Below are positions 1 to 7,987 of a stretch of DNA of 64,000 nt, piece by piece (position 1 is the stretch's first letter; each line of letters starts with the position of its first letter). A program made the translations under genes and the position numbers. Source of the stretch: CAZNMF01 sp035547155 (lineage in GTDB: Bacteria; Acidobacteriota; Vicinamibacteria; Vicinamibacterales; SCN-69-37); NCBI GenBank assembly GCA_035547155.1, contig DASZVJ010000116.1:1-64000 (forward strand). Direction: 5' to 3'. The notes beneath the pieces were generated by a model. That model had not been told where the DNA came from and did no database searches. It was given only the letters and a program-made list of their open reading frames with translations.

Positions 1-4
1 GTAG

Positions 5-25
5 GGGCGGCCCTTGTGGCCGCCC
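5..25. repeat. Palindromic intergenic element, copy 1
   Basis: An 8-base perfect inverted repeat (GGGCGGCC / GGCCGCCC) around a CTTGT loop lies just beyond the 3' end of the glucokinase gene. An 18-base core, GGCGGCCCTTGTGGCCGC, recurs exactly near 56402-56419, also beyond gene ends. It could act as a terminator hairpin or be a REP-like repeat; there is no T-tract. Confidence 0.6.
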
Positions 26-36
26 GGCTCCCATCC

Positions 37-1023
37 TTACAACTCCGCCGCCAGCACCGCGGCACCCAGCAACCCAGCGGCTGGATTCAGAATCACTTTC
101 ACGGGAATCGTCCGCAGCAGATCGGTCAGCGGCTCCTTCTCCCGAAAGGCGTCCATGAACGTGCCGGCCTCGATCGCCGGCAGGATCTTCGGCGCGATCC
201 CGCCGCCGATGTAGACGCCCGCCGTCGCCATGTAGCGCAGGGCGATGTTGCCGGATTCGGCGCCGTACGCGTCGACGAACATGTCCAGCGCCTCGACGCA
301 GAGCTGACACGTGTGATCGAGCGCGGCCGTGCTCACGGCGGCTGCGAGCTCCGGTCCTTCGACGTCGGGTCCGATGTGCCGGCAGACGCCGCGCGGCGAT
401 TCGTGCCGGTGCGTGAAGCGCGAGATGTTGACGAGCCCGCGGCCGGAGACGACGGCTTCGACCTCGACGCGGCCGTGGCTCTTCGCCAGAAACTCGACGA
501 GCGCGAGCTCGCGCGGCGTGCGCGCGGCGAAGTCGGCGTGCCCGCCCTCCGAGGCCGCCGGCGTGAACGTGCCGTGCAGGTTGTGCAGCAGCGCTTCGCC
601 GAGACCAGTGCCGGCTGCGACGATCGCGCCGTTGCCGCTCGGCAGCGCGACGCCTTCCTGCAGCACGCGCAGCTCGTCCGGCTCGAGCACGGGCACCGAC
701 GAGGCCATCGCTTCGAGATCGTTGATCAGCCGCGCGCGGCAGCCGCCGATGCGTTTCGCGATCGCGCCGAGATCCGCGACCCACGGCGCGCTCGTCAGGC
801 GCGCCACGAGACCGGTCACCGGACCGGCGATGCCCGCGCAGATCGCCTCGATGCCTTCGCCGCCCGTCTCGTCGAGAAATGTGTCGACCAGCTCCTCGAA
901 GCTCTCGAAGTCGCGCGTCGCATACTCGCGCGTGACCGTCGACGCCGGACGATCCTCGCCTTCGCCGCGGTCGAACAGGCCAATCAGAGTTTTCGTTCCG
1001 CCGATGTCGGCCGCCAGGAGCAT
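37..1023 (-). CDS. glk: Glucokinase, E. coli Glk type
   Basis: The 328-residue protein is expected to phosphorylate glucose to glucose-6-phosphate with ATP in the cytoplasm. It opens with the phosphate-binding motif DIGGTK (residues 6-11). It then carries LINDLEA (around 100), the adenosine motif AGTGLGEA (around 138) and SEGGHADFA (around 158), all in the order of the COG0837 glucokinases rather than the ROK family. Length is normal for the family. The ATG start at 1023 has no Shine-Dalgarno; a TATCAT box lies 7 bases upstream, so the mRNA may be leaderless. The gene is divergent from the BRCT/TPR gene and stands alone, with no sugar transporter beside it. Confidence 0.93.
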   Translation of the reverse strand: MLLAADIGGTKTLIGLFDRGEGEDRPASTVTREYATRDFESFEELVDTFLDETGGEGIEAICAGIAGPVTGLVARLTSAPWVADLGAIAKRIGGCRARLINDLEAMASSVPVLEPDELRVLQEGVALPSGNGAIVAAGTGLGEALLHNLHGTFTPAASEGGHADFAARTPRELALVEFLAKSHGRVEVEAVVSGRGLVNISRFTHRHESPRGVCRHIGPDVEGPELAAAVSTAALDHTCQLCVEALDMFVDAYGAESGNIALRYMATAGVYIGGGIAPKILPAIEAGTFMDAFREKEPLTDLLRTIPVKVILNPAAGLLGAAVLAAEL

Positions 1024-1030
1024 GAGCAGG

Positions 1031-1036
1031 ATGATA
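1031..1036 (-). promoter_or_regulatory. Putative -10 box of glk (leaderless type)
   Basis: TATCAT on the minus strand ends 7 bases before the glk ATG. Transcription starting 6-8 bases after the box would begin at the start codon itself. No -35 match is obvious. Confidence 0.4.
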
Positions 1037-1051
1037 TGTGGATTCGGCCCA

Positions 1052-1070
1052 GGATTTCAGATTTGAGATT
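1052..1070. repeat. AT-rich TTCAGATTTGAGATT tract
   Basis: This short AT-rich stretch contains GATTTCAGATTTGAGATT, an internally repetitive sequence (TTTCAGA / TTTGAGA) that stands out from its GC-rich surroundings. It lies between the divergent glk and BRCT/TPR genes. Only this one copy is seen in the window, so its identity as a repeat family member is inferred from its repetitive build. Confidence 0.35.
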
Positions 1071-1107
1071 GACTTCCTCGCGGCCGGCGTTCCATCGTGA
1101 CTTCGGC

Positions 1108-2163
1108 GTGGTGAAAGCTCCCGGCGCGCTTCCCCTGTCCGGTCAGCACGTGGCGCTGACCGGAAAATTGTCCGTGCTGTCCAGGCGCGACGTGCGCGCG
1201 ATCGTCGAGCGGCTCGGCGGCACGTTCTCGGTCGACCTCACGCCGCGGACGACCGTGCTCGTCGCCGGCGCGGAGCCCGGCGAGGTGCCGGCGCACGTGA
1301 CGCGCGTCCTCGCGGAAGACGACCTCTGCCGCGAAGCGGGCCTGCCCGATCTCGACACGCTGCGGACGCGGTACTACTCGGCCCGCGATCTGCGCGCGAT
1401 GTATCCGGTCATCAAAGACGAGCACCTGCGCTATCTCGAGAAGTGGGGCGTGCTTCGTCCCATCGCCGGCCGCTACTCGTTCAACGACCTGCACGTCGTC
1501 CGGCAGGCGGCCGCGGAGATCGAGCGCGGCGTCGCGCTTCCGGGCTTGCTGCGCGCGCTGTCCGCCGAAGCCCAGGGCCAGCTCGCGCTCGACTTCCAGT
1601 CACGCGCCGAGCGGCCGCCGGCCAGGGTCGTCTCGTTGCCGGCACCCGCGCCCGCGCCGGCCGCGCCGCCGTCGGATCGCGCGCAGGCGATTGCCGCCGC
1701 CAGCCGCGCAATGGCGACGACGTACTTCCTCGAAGGCGCGGAGCTCGACGATGGTCCGACGCGGGATCTGGACGGTGCCGCCGCGGCATATCGCCGCGCG
1801 GCGCTGTTCGACCCGCAGCTCGTGCCGGCGATCGTGAATCTCGCGAACATCCACTACGAGCGCGACGAGCTCGTCGAGGCCGAAGCGCTGTACGAGCGCG
1901 CGATCCGGCTCGATCCCGAATGCTTCGAGGCGTTCTTCAACCTCGGCAACATCCATCACGATCTCTCGCGATTCCCCGAGGCGATTCAGGCGTACCGCGA
2001 GGCGATCGCGATCAACCCGACGTATCCGGAGGCGCACTTCTATCTGGCGGTCACGCTCGAGAAGACGGGACGATCGGCGGACGCGCGTCCGCACTGGCGC
2101 GAGTACCGTGCGCTCGCGCCCGACGGCGAGTTCGTCGAGCTGGCGAAGGAATTTTCCGACTGA
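1108..2163 (+). CDS. BRCT domain - MerR-like HTH - TPR protein
   Basis: The protein has about 351 residues. A BRCT-like fold (LSGQHVALTGKLS..., residues about 9-75, with the usual GGTF turn) comes first. A MerR-type helix-turn-helix follows (YYSARDLRAMYPVIKDEHLRYLEKWGVL region, about 92-150), then a proline/alanine linker. Tandem tetratricopeptide repeats come last (NLANIHYERDELVEAEALYERAIRLDP and NLGNIHHDLSRFPEAIQAYREAI, about 235-330). The parts suggest phosphopeptide or DNA-end binding, DNA binding and a protein scaffold; the actual role is unknown. The start is uncertain: GTG at 1108 or 1111, or ATG at 1036 inside the AT-rich repeat. None has a good ribosome site. It is convergent with the helicase gene, one base away. 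Confidence 0.75.
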   Translation: MVKAPGALPLSGQHVALTGKLSVLSRRDVRAIVERLGGTFSVDLTPRTTVLVAGAEPGEVPAHVTRVLAEDDLCREAGLPDLDTLRTRYYSARDLRAMYPVIKDEHLRYLEKWGVLRPIAGRYSFNDLHVVRQAAAEIERGVALPGLLRALSAEAQGQLALDFQSRAERPPARVVSLPAPAPAPAAPPSDRAQAIAAASRAMATTYFLEGAELDDGPTRDLDGAAAAYRRAALFDPQLVPAIVNLANIHYERDELVEAEALYERAIRLDPECFEAFFNLGNIHHDLSRFPEAIQAYREAIAINPTYPEAHFYLAVTLEKTGRSADARPHWREYRALAPDGEFVELAKEFSD

Positions 2164-2164
2164 G

Positions 2165-4039
2165 CTACGCGCGGGCCGACGAGGCGAGCGCCTCGCCGAT
2201 CTCGCGGATCTGCGCCGCGTGCCGCGTCTCGTGGCCGGCGACGAAGACGACCCACTGATACAGATTGAGCGAGCCGAGCCGCGGGTGCGGCGCGGAGAGC
2301 GTTTCGAGCGCCCAGCCGTCGCCCTCGCGCAGCGCGTTCTGCAATGCTCTGCGCGCGCGCGTCAGTGCCCGCCAGGCGTCGTCCGCACTGACCGTGCCAG
2401 TCGGGCGAGATGTCTCTCCAGCCGTCAGCCGCCGCTCGCGATTGGCGAGATCCGTCAGGCTCATCGACGTCAGCACCGAGCTCGTCGACGTCTCGCGCGC
2501 GAGGCCGGATGGCTTGGCCTCGGCGATGGCCTTCGCAACGAGGCCGGCGATGCGTGCCTCGACGATGGAGAGGTGCTCGAGCACTTCGGCGACCGACCAG
2601 CGATCGGCGTCCGGCTTGTCACCGCGACGCGCAGCCGGCACGGCGTCGACCGCGCGCCGCAGATCGGTGCGCGTGCGGTCGAGCAGATCGACGAGCTCGG
2701 CCGTGCGAGGATGCATCGTCTGCACCGGCGCGTCGTCGCGCCCTTCGTCCGCGGCGGTGGCGTTCTCGTTGAGGAGCTTCAGGCCGAATGCCTTCTCGAC
2801 CTGCTCGAGATCCGCGCGCTCGTGCGGATCGGCGAGCGTCAGCGCGTGGCCGGTCGCGTCGTTGCGGCCGGTGCGTCCGACGCGATGCACGTAGCTGTCG
2901 AGGCCGTGCGGCACTTCGTAGTTGACGATCAGGCCGACGGACTCGATGTCGAGGCCGCGCGCGGCGACGTCGGTGGCGACGAGGACCTTGATGCGGCCGG
3001 AGCGAAACGCTTCGATCGCGGCGGTGCGATCCTTCTGCGATCGATCGGCGTGGATCGCGACGGCGCGCAGGCCCGCCGAGTGCAGCTGCCGCGCGAGACG
3101 ATCGCAGCCGATCTTCGTGTTGACGAAGACGATGGCCGGCTCGTGGAATTTGCGCAGGTACTTCGCGAGGAACGACGGCTTCTCGCGCGTCGGCAGGATC
3201 CGCGCTTCGTGCGAGATCGTCTGCGCCGGACCGCGCCGCGATCCGACCTGGATGAACACGGAGCTCGGCGCCAGCGCGTCGGCGAAGCGCATCACTTCGT
3301 CCGGCATCGTCGCCGAGAACAGCATCGTCTGGCGCGCGGTCGTCGGCGGCAGCGCTTCCGCGATGCGCCGCACGTCCGGCCAGAAGCCCATGTCCATCAT
3401 GCGATCGGCTTCGTCGAGGACGAAGATCTCGAGCTTCGAGAAGTCGCCGACGTTGCTTCGCATGTGATCCAGCAATCGGCCTGGCGTGGCGACGACGATG
3501 TCCACACCGGCTTGCAGGGCGCGCGCCTGCGGCTCGATTGCGACGCCGCCGTAGACGGCGACGCTCGAGACCGGCGCGTGATACGCGAAGCCCTGGATCT
3601 CGTCGTCGATCTGCGTGGCGAGCTCGCGCGTCGGCGCGAGGATCAGCGCACGGGTGACGCCGCGCGGCGCGCGGTAGCCTTCGCGGTTCTCGCGCAGCAG
3701 GCGCGACAGGATCGGCAGCAGATACGCCGCGGTCTTGCCCGTGCCCGTCTCCGCGCAGCCGATGACGTCGCGGCCCTCGAGCGCGTAGGGCAGCACCGCG
3801 CTCTGAATCGGCGTCGTCTTCTCGAAGCCACGCTGCTCGAGCGCGTCGAGCAGGTCCGTGTCGGTGATCAGGGAGCGGAACGGTACTGGCGCGGGATCGA
3901 ACGACGACGACTCCCGCGTCGAAACCGGTGACGATGCGGAAGAAGACGAAGGACGTGACGTGCTGCGACCAGCGCCGGGGCCACGACCCCCGCGCCGCCG
4001 TCGGCGTTGTGGTCCGTGGGATTTCGCGTCAGTGGTCAA
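2165..4039 (-). CDS. DEAD-box RNA helicase with C-terminal DinB-like domain
   Basis: A basic Arg/Gly/Ser-rich tail (residues 1-50) precedes a complete DEAD-box core: Q motif near TTPIQSA, AETGTGKT (about 96-103), PTRELATQ, TPGRLLDH, VLDEADRMMD, SATMP, VATDVAARGLDI and HRVGRTGR. After the helicase, residues about 470-620 form a DinB/DUF664-like four-helix domain with the metal-ligand-type histidines in WSVAEVLEHLSIVE and GHETRHAAQI. The helicase part should unwind or remodel RNA. The DinB part in other proteins binds metal and transfers thiols, and its job here is unknown. The TTG at 4039 is chosen because it starts 10 bases after infA; an in-frame ATG at 4129 would overlap infA by 80 bases. 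Likely co-transcribed with infA. Confidence 0.85.
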   Translation of the reverse strand: MTTDAKSHGPQRRRRRGGRGPGAGRSTSRPSSSSASSPVSTRESSSFDPAPVPFRSLITDTDLLDALEQRGFEKTTPIQSAVLPYALEGRDVIGCAETGTGKTAAYLLPILSRLLRENREGYRAPRGVTRALILAPTRELATQIDDEIQGFAYHAPVSSVAVYGGVAIEPQARALQAGVDIVVATPGRLLDHMRSNVGDFSKLEIFVLDEADRMMDMGFWPDVRRIAEALPPTTARQTMLFSATMPDEVMRFADALAPSSVFIQVGSRRGPAQTISHEARILPTREKPSFLAKYLRKFHEPAIVFVNTKIGCDRLARQLHSAGLRAVAIHADRSQKDRTAAIEAFRSGRIKVLVATDVAARGLDIESVGLIVNYEVPHGLDSYVHRVGRTGRNDATGHALTLADPHERADLEQVEKAFGLKLLNENATAADEGRDDAPVQTMHPRTAELVDLLDRTRTDLRRAVDAVPAARRGDKPDADRWSVAEVLEHLSIVEARIAGLVAKAIAEAKPSGLARETSTSSVLTSMSLTDLANRERRLTAGETSRPTGTVSADDAWRALTRARRALQNALREGDGWALETLSAPHPRLGSLNLYQWVVFVAGHETRHAAQIREIGEALASSARA

Positions 4040-4049
4040 GGGCCGTGGG

Positions 4050-4268
4050 CTAGCGAGCGCGGAAGGTGATGATGCCTCGAACCGGATCGTAGGGCGAGAC
4101 GCCAACGGTGACGCGATCGCCCGGCACAACCTTGATACGGAAGCGGCGCATCCGGCCGCTCAACTGGGCCAGCACTTCGTGGCCCGAATCGACCTGGACG
4201 CGATACAGCCCGCCGCTGTGCACGGCGACGACGGTTCCCTGGACATCAATAAGGTCGTCCTTACTCAA
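4050..4268 (-). CDS. infA: Translation initiation factor IF-1
   Basis: An S1-type OB fold that occupies the ribosomal A site during initiation. The diagnostic segments are IDVQGTVVAVHSGGLYRVQV, GHEVLAQLSGRMRR and VVPGDRVTVGVSPYDPVRGIITFR. Starting at the TTG at 4268 gives exactly 72 residues, the usual family length, and a purine-rich AGAGG site sits 8 bases upstream. The ATG further upstream would add an unusual MLCLCVERTAN leader. An essential gene with a TTG start implies deliberately modest translation. It is followed at once by the DEAD-box helicase gene, so the two may form a translation/RNA-remodelling operon. Confidence 0.93.
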   Translation of the reverse strand: MSKDDLIDVQGTVVAVHSGGLYRVQVDSGHEVLAQLSGRMRRFRIKVVPGDRVTVGVSPYDPVRGIITFRAR

Positions 4269-4333
4269 ATTCGCTGTCCTCTCAACACACAAGCATAGCA
4301 TTGGCACGAGAAGGGGCCCCGTGGCCCGTGGAT

Positions 4334-4355
4334 GGGCGGGCCCCCGTGCCCGCCC
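4334..4355. repeat. Palindromic intergenic element, variant
   Basis: GGGCGGGC and GCCCGCCC form an 8-base perfect stem with a 6-base loop between the acyl ligase 3' end and infA. It resembles the other palindromes here in composition and position, though its loop differs. It may terminate transcription from the ligase gene. Confidence 0.5.
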
Positions 4356-4359
4356 GACG

Positions 4360-6969
4360 TCACCCTGAGAGCCCTTTGACCGCGTCCTCGACCTGCCTGG
4401 CCAGCGCCGGATAGTCATCGCCATTCAGGCGCATCGGCGCGCCGAACGCGACACGGACGGGCCCCCGTTTGGGGAAGCGCATCTTCGGATGCAGCACGTT
4501 CTCGAGGCCGTCGATGCGCACCGGCACGACCTGGACGTCGAGCTTCGAGGCGATCATCCCGATGCCCGGCATGAAGCGTCCGACCCCTTCATCTGAACGA
4601 CGGCCTTCCGGAAAGATCAGCACGGAGTACCCGTCCGCGAGGACCTCGCCGATGTAGCGCAGCGTCTGCCGCGTGCCGGCTTCGCGTTGTGGCAGCGGAA
4701 ACGCATTGAAGAACTGACACGCCAGGTAGTAGTTGAGGCTGTTGGTGAACCACGCGCGCCGCGAGAACGCTTGCGGATTGAAATGCGCCTTGAAGAACTC
4801 CTTGGCCATCGCCGGCGCGACGCGATACCGCCAGCGCGCGGGCAGCGCGATCAGGATCGCCGGCGTATCCATGTGGCTTTGATGGTTCGCCGCGAAGATC
4901 ACCGGCGTGCGCAGATCGCGCAGGTGCTCGAGGCCGCGCACGTCCATCTGCATGAAGAGGCGTCCGAGCGGCAGGATCCACGTCGGCAGGCTGATGCGGC
5001 GGATGAGCCATGACAGCCACGATCGATTCCACGACGGGAACGCGATCGGCTGATCGGCGGGACGCGGCGTCGCGGACGCGCGCGTCGCCGGTGCGTTCGA
5101 CGCGGCGGATGACGACGTCGTCACCTCGTCTGATTTGAGCCGCGTTTCCAGCTCGCCCAGCGTGCGCGGGCCCGTGAGCGACGACTCGTCGAGCGTCGTG
5201 TGAAATGCTTCCTCCAGCGCCATCATCAGCTCGACGCGATCGAGCGAGCTCAATCCCAGCTCATCCAATGTGGTTTCCGGCGTGAGCGCACGGCCAGCCG
5301 TGTAGCGGCCGACGATGTCGATGAGCGATGTGCCGGTGATCGCCGAAGCCGCCGGCGTTTCGCCCGCGGCCCACTGCTGGATCTGCCGGCGCTTGAGCTT
5401 CTGCGTGCCTTCGGTGCGCGGCAGCGAGTCGCCCGGCCACACCGACGTGCTCCAGACGCGCTGATGATCTTCGAGGTGCGCGTTCGCGCCGCGGACGATG
5501 GCCTGCGTGTCGGCGCCGGGCGCGAGCACGAGCACGGCGTGGATGCGCTCTTCGCCCTCGACCTTCAGGCCGACGACGGCCGCCTCCTTCACGCCGGGCT
5601 GTGAGAGCAGCGCACGCTCGACGTCTTCCGGAAAGACGTTGAGGCCCTGCGGCGTGACGATCATCTCCTTCTTGCGGCCTTTGATCAGCAGCCGCCCCGA
5701 CGCGTCGAGCTCGCCGATGTCACCGGTGTGGAACCAGCCGTCCTTGAACGCCGCGTCGCTCTCCGGCGCGCTTGTCGTCGCCGCGCCTTCCGGCTTGTAG
5801 TAGCCGGACGTGACGTTCTCGCCGCGCACGAGGATCTCGCCGTCCGGCGCAATGCGGACTTCGACGCCGCCGATCGGCGTGCCGACCGTGCCTTTCGATG
5901 CGCGCAGCGGATGGTTCAACGTGACGATTGGCGCGGTCTCGGTCAGGCCGTAGCCCTGCACGACGAGGAATCCCAGCTTGCGCCAGAACGCTTCGAGATC
6001 GGGATCGAGCGGCGCGGCGCCGCAGACGAGACACCAGAACTTCCAGCCGAACAGACGATGGACGTGCCGATAGCGCCACCAGCGCCAGGCCCAGTGCTTG
6101 CCGACGAGATCGTCGGGGCCTTTCGTGTCCGGGGCCACGCGCTCGATGTGCTCGCGCAGCACGTCGAGCACCTTGGGCACGGACACGAGCACGGAGATGC
6201 GGCGCGATTTGATCTGACGCAGGATCTCGACCGGACTGTAGCCGTGCGAGAAGACGACGGTGCCGGACAACATCGGTGGCACGAACGTCGCCATCGACTG
6301 GCCGAACATGTGGCTCAGCGGCAGCAGGTTCAGAAAGCGGATCGGATGGAATGGCCGAGCGTACCGCAGGTACTTCTGCATCTCCCGTTCGATCGGGATG
6401 ATGTTGGCGAGCACGTTGCGATGCGTGATCGTCACGCCTTTCGGATCGGCGGTCGCGCCGGACGTGAAGATGATCTCGGCGAGGGTGGACGGAGAAATTG
6501 GTTCCGGGGTTCTGAGGTTCTGGGGTTCCGAGGTTCGGGTTCCGGGGTTCCGGGTTCTACGGTTCTGCGCTGTGTCCGTGTCGATCTCCGCCAGCTTCCA
6601 CACTGCGCCCGCCACATCCGCGGGCACCTGTACTTCGTCGCCGGCGAGCACGACCTTCGAAGAAACGATGTGCGTGATGCGTGAGAGCAGATCGGCAGAC
6701 GCGCGGTAGTCGACAGGGACGAGCACGGCGCGCGCGAGCAGGCAGCCCCACAGCGCGACGACCCATTCGGTGCGGTTCTCGGACCAGATGACGACCTTGT
6801 CGCCCGCGCCGACGCCGGCGTCCGCCAACGTCGCCGCGAACGCGCGTGCCGCCACACCGACCTCGCGATAGCTCGTCTGCCGCACGCGATAGCCATCGTC
6901 GTGAACGAGAAAGACGTCGTCGGTCTTCGAGTAGTCCTCGAAGAAATCGAGGAGCGTGTCGCGCGCCAT
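4360..6969 (-). CDS. AMP-forming acyl ligase - acyl carrier protein - PlsC acyltransferase fusion
   Basis: An 869-residue three-domain protein. Residues about 20-490 are an ANL adenylating domain with TSGATADPKG (about 167-176), GYGLTETAP, GWFHTGDIGE and GRKKEMI. Residues about 540-610 are an acyl carrier domain with the phosphopantetheine serine in ELGLSSLDRVEL. Residues about 670-865 are a PlsC-type acyltransferase with NHQSHMD (HX4D) and FPEGRRS. It can be read as activating a fatty acid, holding it on the internal carrier and transferring it to a lysophospholipid or glycerophosphate, like Aas but with an extra carrier domain. Residues about 136-158 are a Pro/Arg/Thr-rich insert encoded by a GGTTC-type repeat array. 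The start has a -10-like TATTAT 8 bases upstream. Confidence 0.88.
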   Translation of the reverse strand: MARDTLLDFFEDYSKTDDVFLVHDDGYRVRQTSYREVGVAARAFAATLADAGVGAGDKVVIWSENRTEWVVALWGCLLARAVLVPVDYRASADLLSRITHIVSSKVVLAGDEVQVPADVAGAVWKLAEIDTDTAQNRRTRNPGTRTSEPQNLRTPEPISPSTLAEIIFTSGATADPKGVTITHRNVLANIIPIEREMQKYLRYARPFHPIRFLNLLPLSHMFGQSMATFVPPMLSGTVVFSHGYSPVEILRQIKSRRISVLVSVPKVLDVLREHIERVAPDTKGPDDLVGKHWAWRWWRYRHVHRLFGWKFWCLVCGAAPLDPDLEAFWRKLGFLVVQGYGLTETAPIVTLNHPLRASKGTVGTPIGGVEVRIAPDGEILVRGENVTSGYYKPEGAATTSAPESDAAFKDGWFHTGDIGELDASGRLLIKGRKKEMIVTPQGLNVFPEDVERALLSQPGVKEAAVVGLKVEGEERIHAVLVLAPGADTQAIVRGANAHLEDHQRVWSTSVWPGDSLPRTEGTQKLKRRQIQQWAAGETPAASAITGTSLIDIVGRYTAGRALTPETTLDELGLSSLDRVELMMALEEAFHTTLDESSLTGPRTLGELETRLKSDEVTTSSSAASNAPATRASATPRPADQPIAFPSWNRSWLSWLIRRISLPTWILPLGRLFMQMDVRGLEHLRDLRTPVIFAANHQSHMDTPAILIALPARWRYRVAPAMAKEFFKAHFNPQAFSRRAWFTNSLNYYLACQFFNAFPLPQREAGTRQTLRYIGEVLADGYSVLIFPEGRRSDEGVGRFMPGIGMIASKLDVQVVPVRIDGLENVLHPKMRFPKRGPVRVAFGAPMRLNGDDYPALARQVEDAVKGLSG
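6500..6566. repeat. GGTTC-type degenerate repeat array inside a coding sequence
   Basis: About 67 bases of reiterated GGTTCCGGG / GGTTCTGAG units lie within the acyl ligase gene, in frame. A 31-base stretch at 6507-6537 matches 59491-59521 at 30 positions and in the same orientation. In the protein it gives a run of Arg, Asn, Pro, Thr, Glu and Ser just before the ATP-binding motif. Confidence 0.85.
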
Positions 6970-6977
6970 GTGGCCTC

Positions 6978-6983
6978 ATAATA
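6978..6983 (-). promoter_or_regulatory. Putative -10 box of acyl ligase gene (leaderless type)
   Basis: TATTAT on the minus strand, 8 bases before the ATG at 6969, with no Shine-Dalgarno between. The same AT-rich patch (CATAATAC) may also serve the divergent dienelactone hydrolase gene. Confidence 0.4.
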
Positions 6984-7015
6984 CAGACCGTTACACCCAA
7001 CGGAGGATTGGACCT

Positions 7016-7918
7016 ATGAAGCGAGTAGCGCTGTTCGTGGCGGCGATGGCGATCGCCGCGCCGGTGTTGGCCCAGCAGCCGGGTGCGCGCGGCGGCGGTC
7101 AGGCACCGGCGATCGACGTGCCGTGGAACGACGCCATTCCGCCGGGCACCGTGGACCATGCGACGCGCGCGCTGAAGGAATCGCCGCGGCACGGCGAGTG
7201 GGTCGACATCAAGATGGCGGACGGCACCGCGCTGAAGAGCTGGGTCGTCTATCCAGAGCGCGCGGACAAGGCGGGCGTCGTGCTCGTGATTCACGACATC
7301 TTCGGCATGCGCGACCTTGCGCGCGCGCTCGGCGATCAGCTCGCGCAGGACGGCTTCATCGCGATTGTGCCGGACTTCTTGTCAGGAAAGGGTCCGAATG
7401 GCGGCGGAGCCGAGTCGCTCGGCACCGGCGTGAACCAGGCGATCTCGTCGCTGTCGCCGGCCGACGTCGTCGCGCGTCTCAACGCCGCGATGGAGTACGG
7501 CAGGAAGCTGCCCTCGTCGAACGGCAAGACGGGCGTCGTCGGATTCTGCTGGGGCGGATCGCAGAGCTTCAACTATGCGGCCGCGCAGCCGAATCTCGAT
7601 GCTGCGGTCGTGTTCTACGGTCAGGCGCCGGGCACGTCGACGAATGACGCGACGGCGGATTCCGTGGCGACGTCGCTCGCGAACCTCAAAGCGCCGGTCC
7701 TCGGCATGTATGCCGGCAACGACAACCGGATCGATTCGACGATTCCGGTGACCGAGGCCGCGATGAAGAAGCTGGGCAAGCCGTATGAGACGCACGTCTT
7801 CGAAGGCGCAGGCCACGGCTTCGTCTTCGCGCAGGCCGGCCAGAACGGCGCCAACCTGAAGGCCACGCAGGACGCCTGGCCGCTCGTGCTGCAGTTCTAC
7901 CGCGCGCATCTCCAGTAA
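7016..7918 (+). CDS. Secreted dienelactone hydrolase family protein
   Basis: A 300-residue alpha/beta hydrolase with an N-terminal signal peptide (MKRVALFVAAMAIAAPVLA-QQ). The nucleophile cysteine lies in GFCWGG (about residue 178), the aspartate in AGNDNR (about 236) and the histidine in GAGHGF (about 267), giving the Cys-Asp-His triad of dienelactone hydrolases. HDIFGMRD is the oxyanion/strand region. It probably cleaves a lactone or ester in the periplasm; the substrate is unknown. GGAGG at 7002-7006 supports the ATG at 7016. It stands alone, divergent from the acyl ligase gene, and is followed by a strong hairpin. Confidence 0.9.
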   Translation: MKRVALFVAAMAIAAPVLAQQPGARGGGQAPAIDVPWNDAIPPGTVDHATRALKESPRHGEWVDIKMADGTALKSWVVYPERADKAGVVLVIHDIFGMRDLARALGDQLAQDGFIAIVPDFLSGKGPNGGGAESLGTGVNQAISSLSPADVVARLNAAMEYGRKLPSSNGKTGVVGFCWGGSQSFNYAAAQPNLDAAVVFYGQAPGTSTNDATADSVATSLANLKAPVLGMYAGNDNRIDSTIPVTEAAMKKLGKPYETHVFEGAGHGFVFAQAGQNGANLKATQDAWPLVLQFYRAHLQ

Positions 7919-7927
7919 CTGACATCG

Positions 7928-7961
7928 CGCGAACGGCGCCGTGTAATCGGCGCCGTTCGCG
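7928..7961 (+). terminator. Strong hairpin terminator
   Basis: A 14-base perfect stem (CGCGAACGGCGCCG paired with its complement) closes a 6-base TGTAAT loop just after the dienelactone hydrolase stop. The following bases are only weakly T-rich (GCTGTGTTCC), so it is an intrinsic terminator by position and stem strength rather than by U-tract. Confidence 0.7.
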
Positions 7962-7987
7962 GCTGTGTTCCTGCCGCGCGAGCCGCT

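Noticed and set aside
16..1107. N-terminal extension of the BRCT protein reading through the glk region
   Set aside because: It is antisense to glucokinase and has only low-complexity sequence; the recognisable protein begins near 1108.
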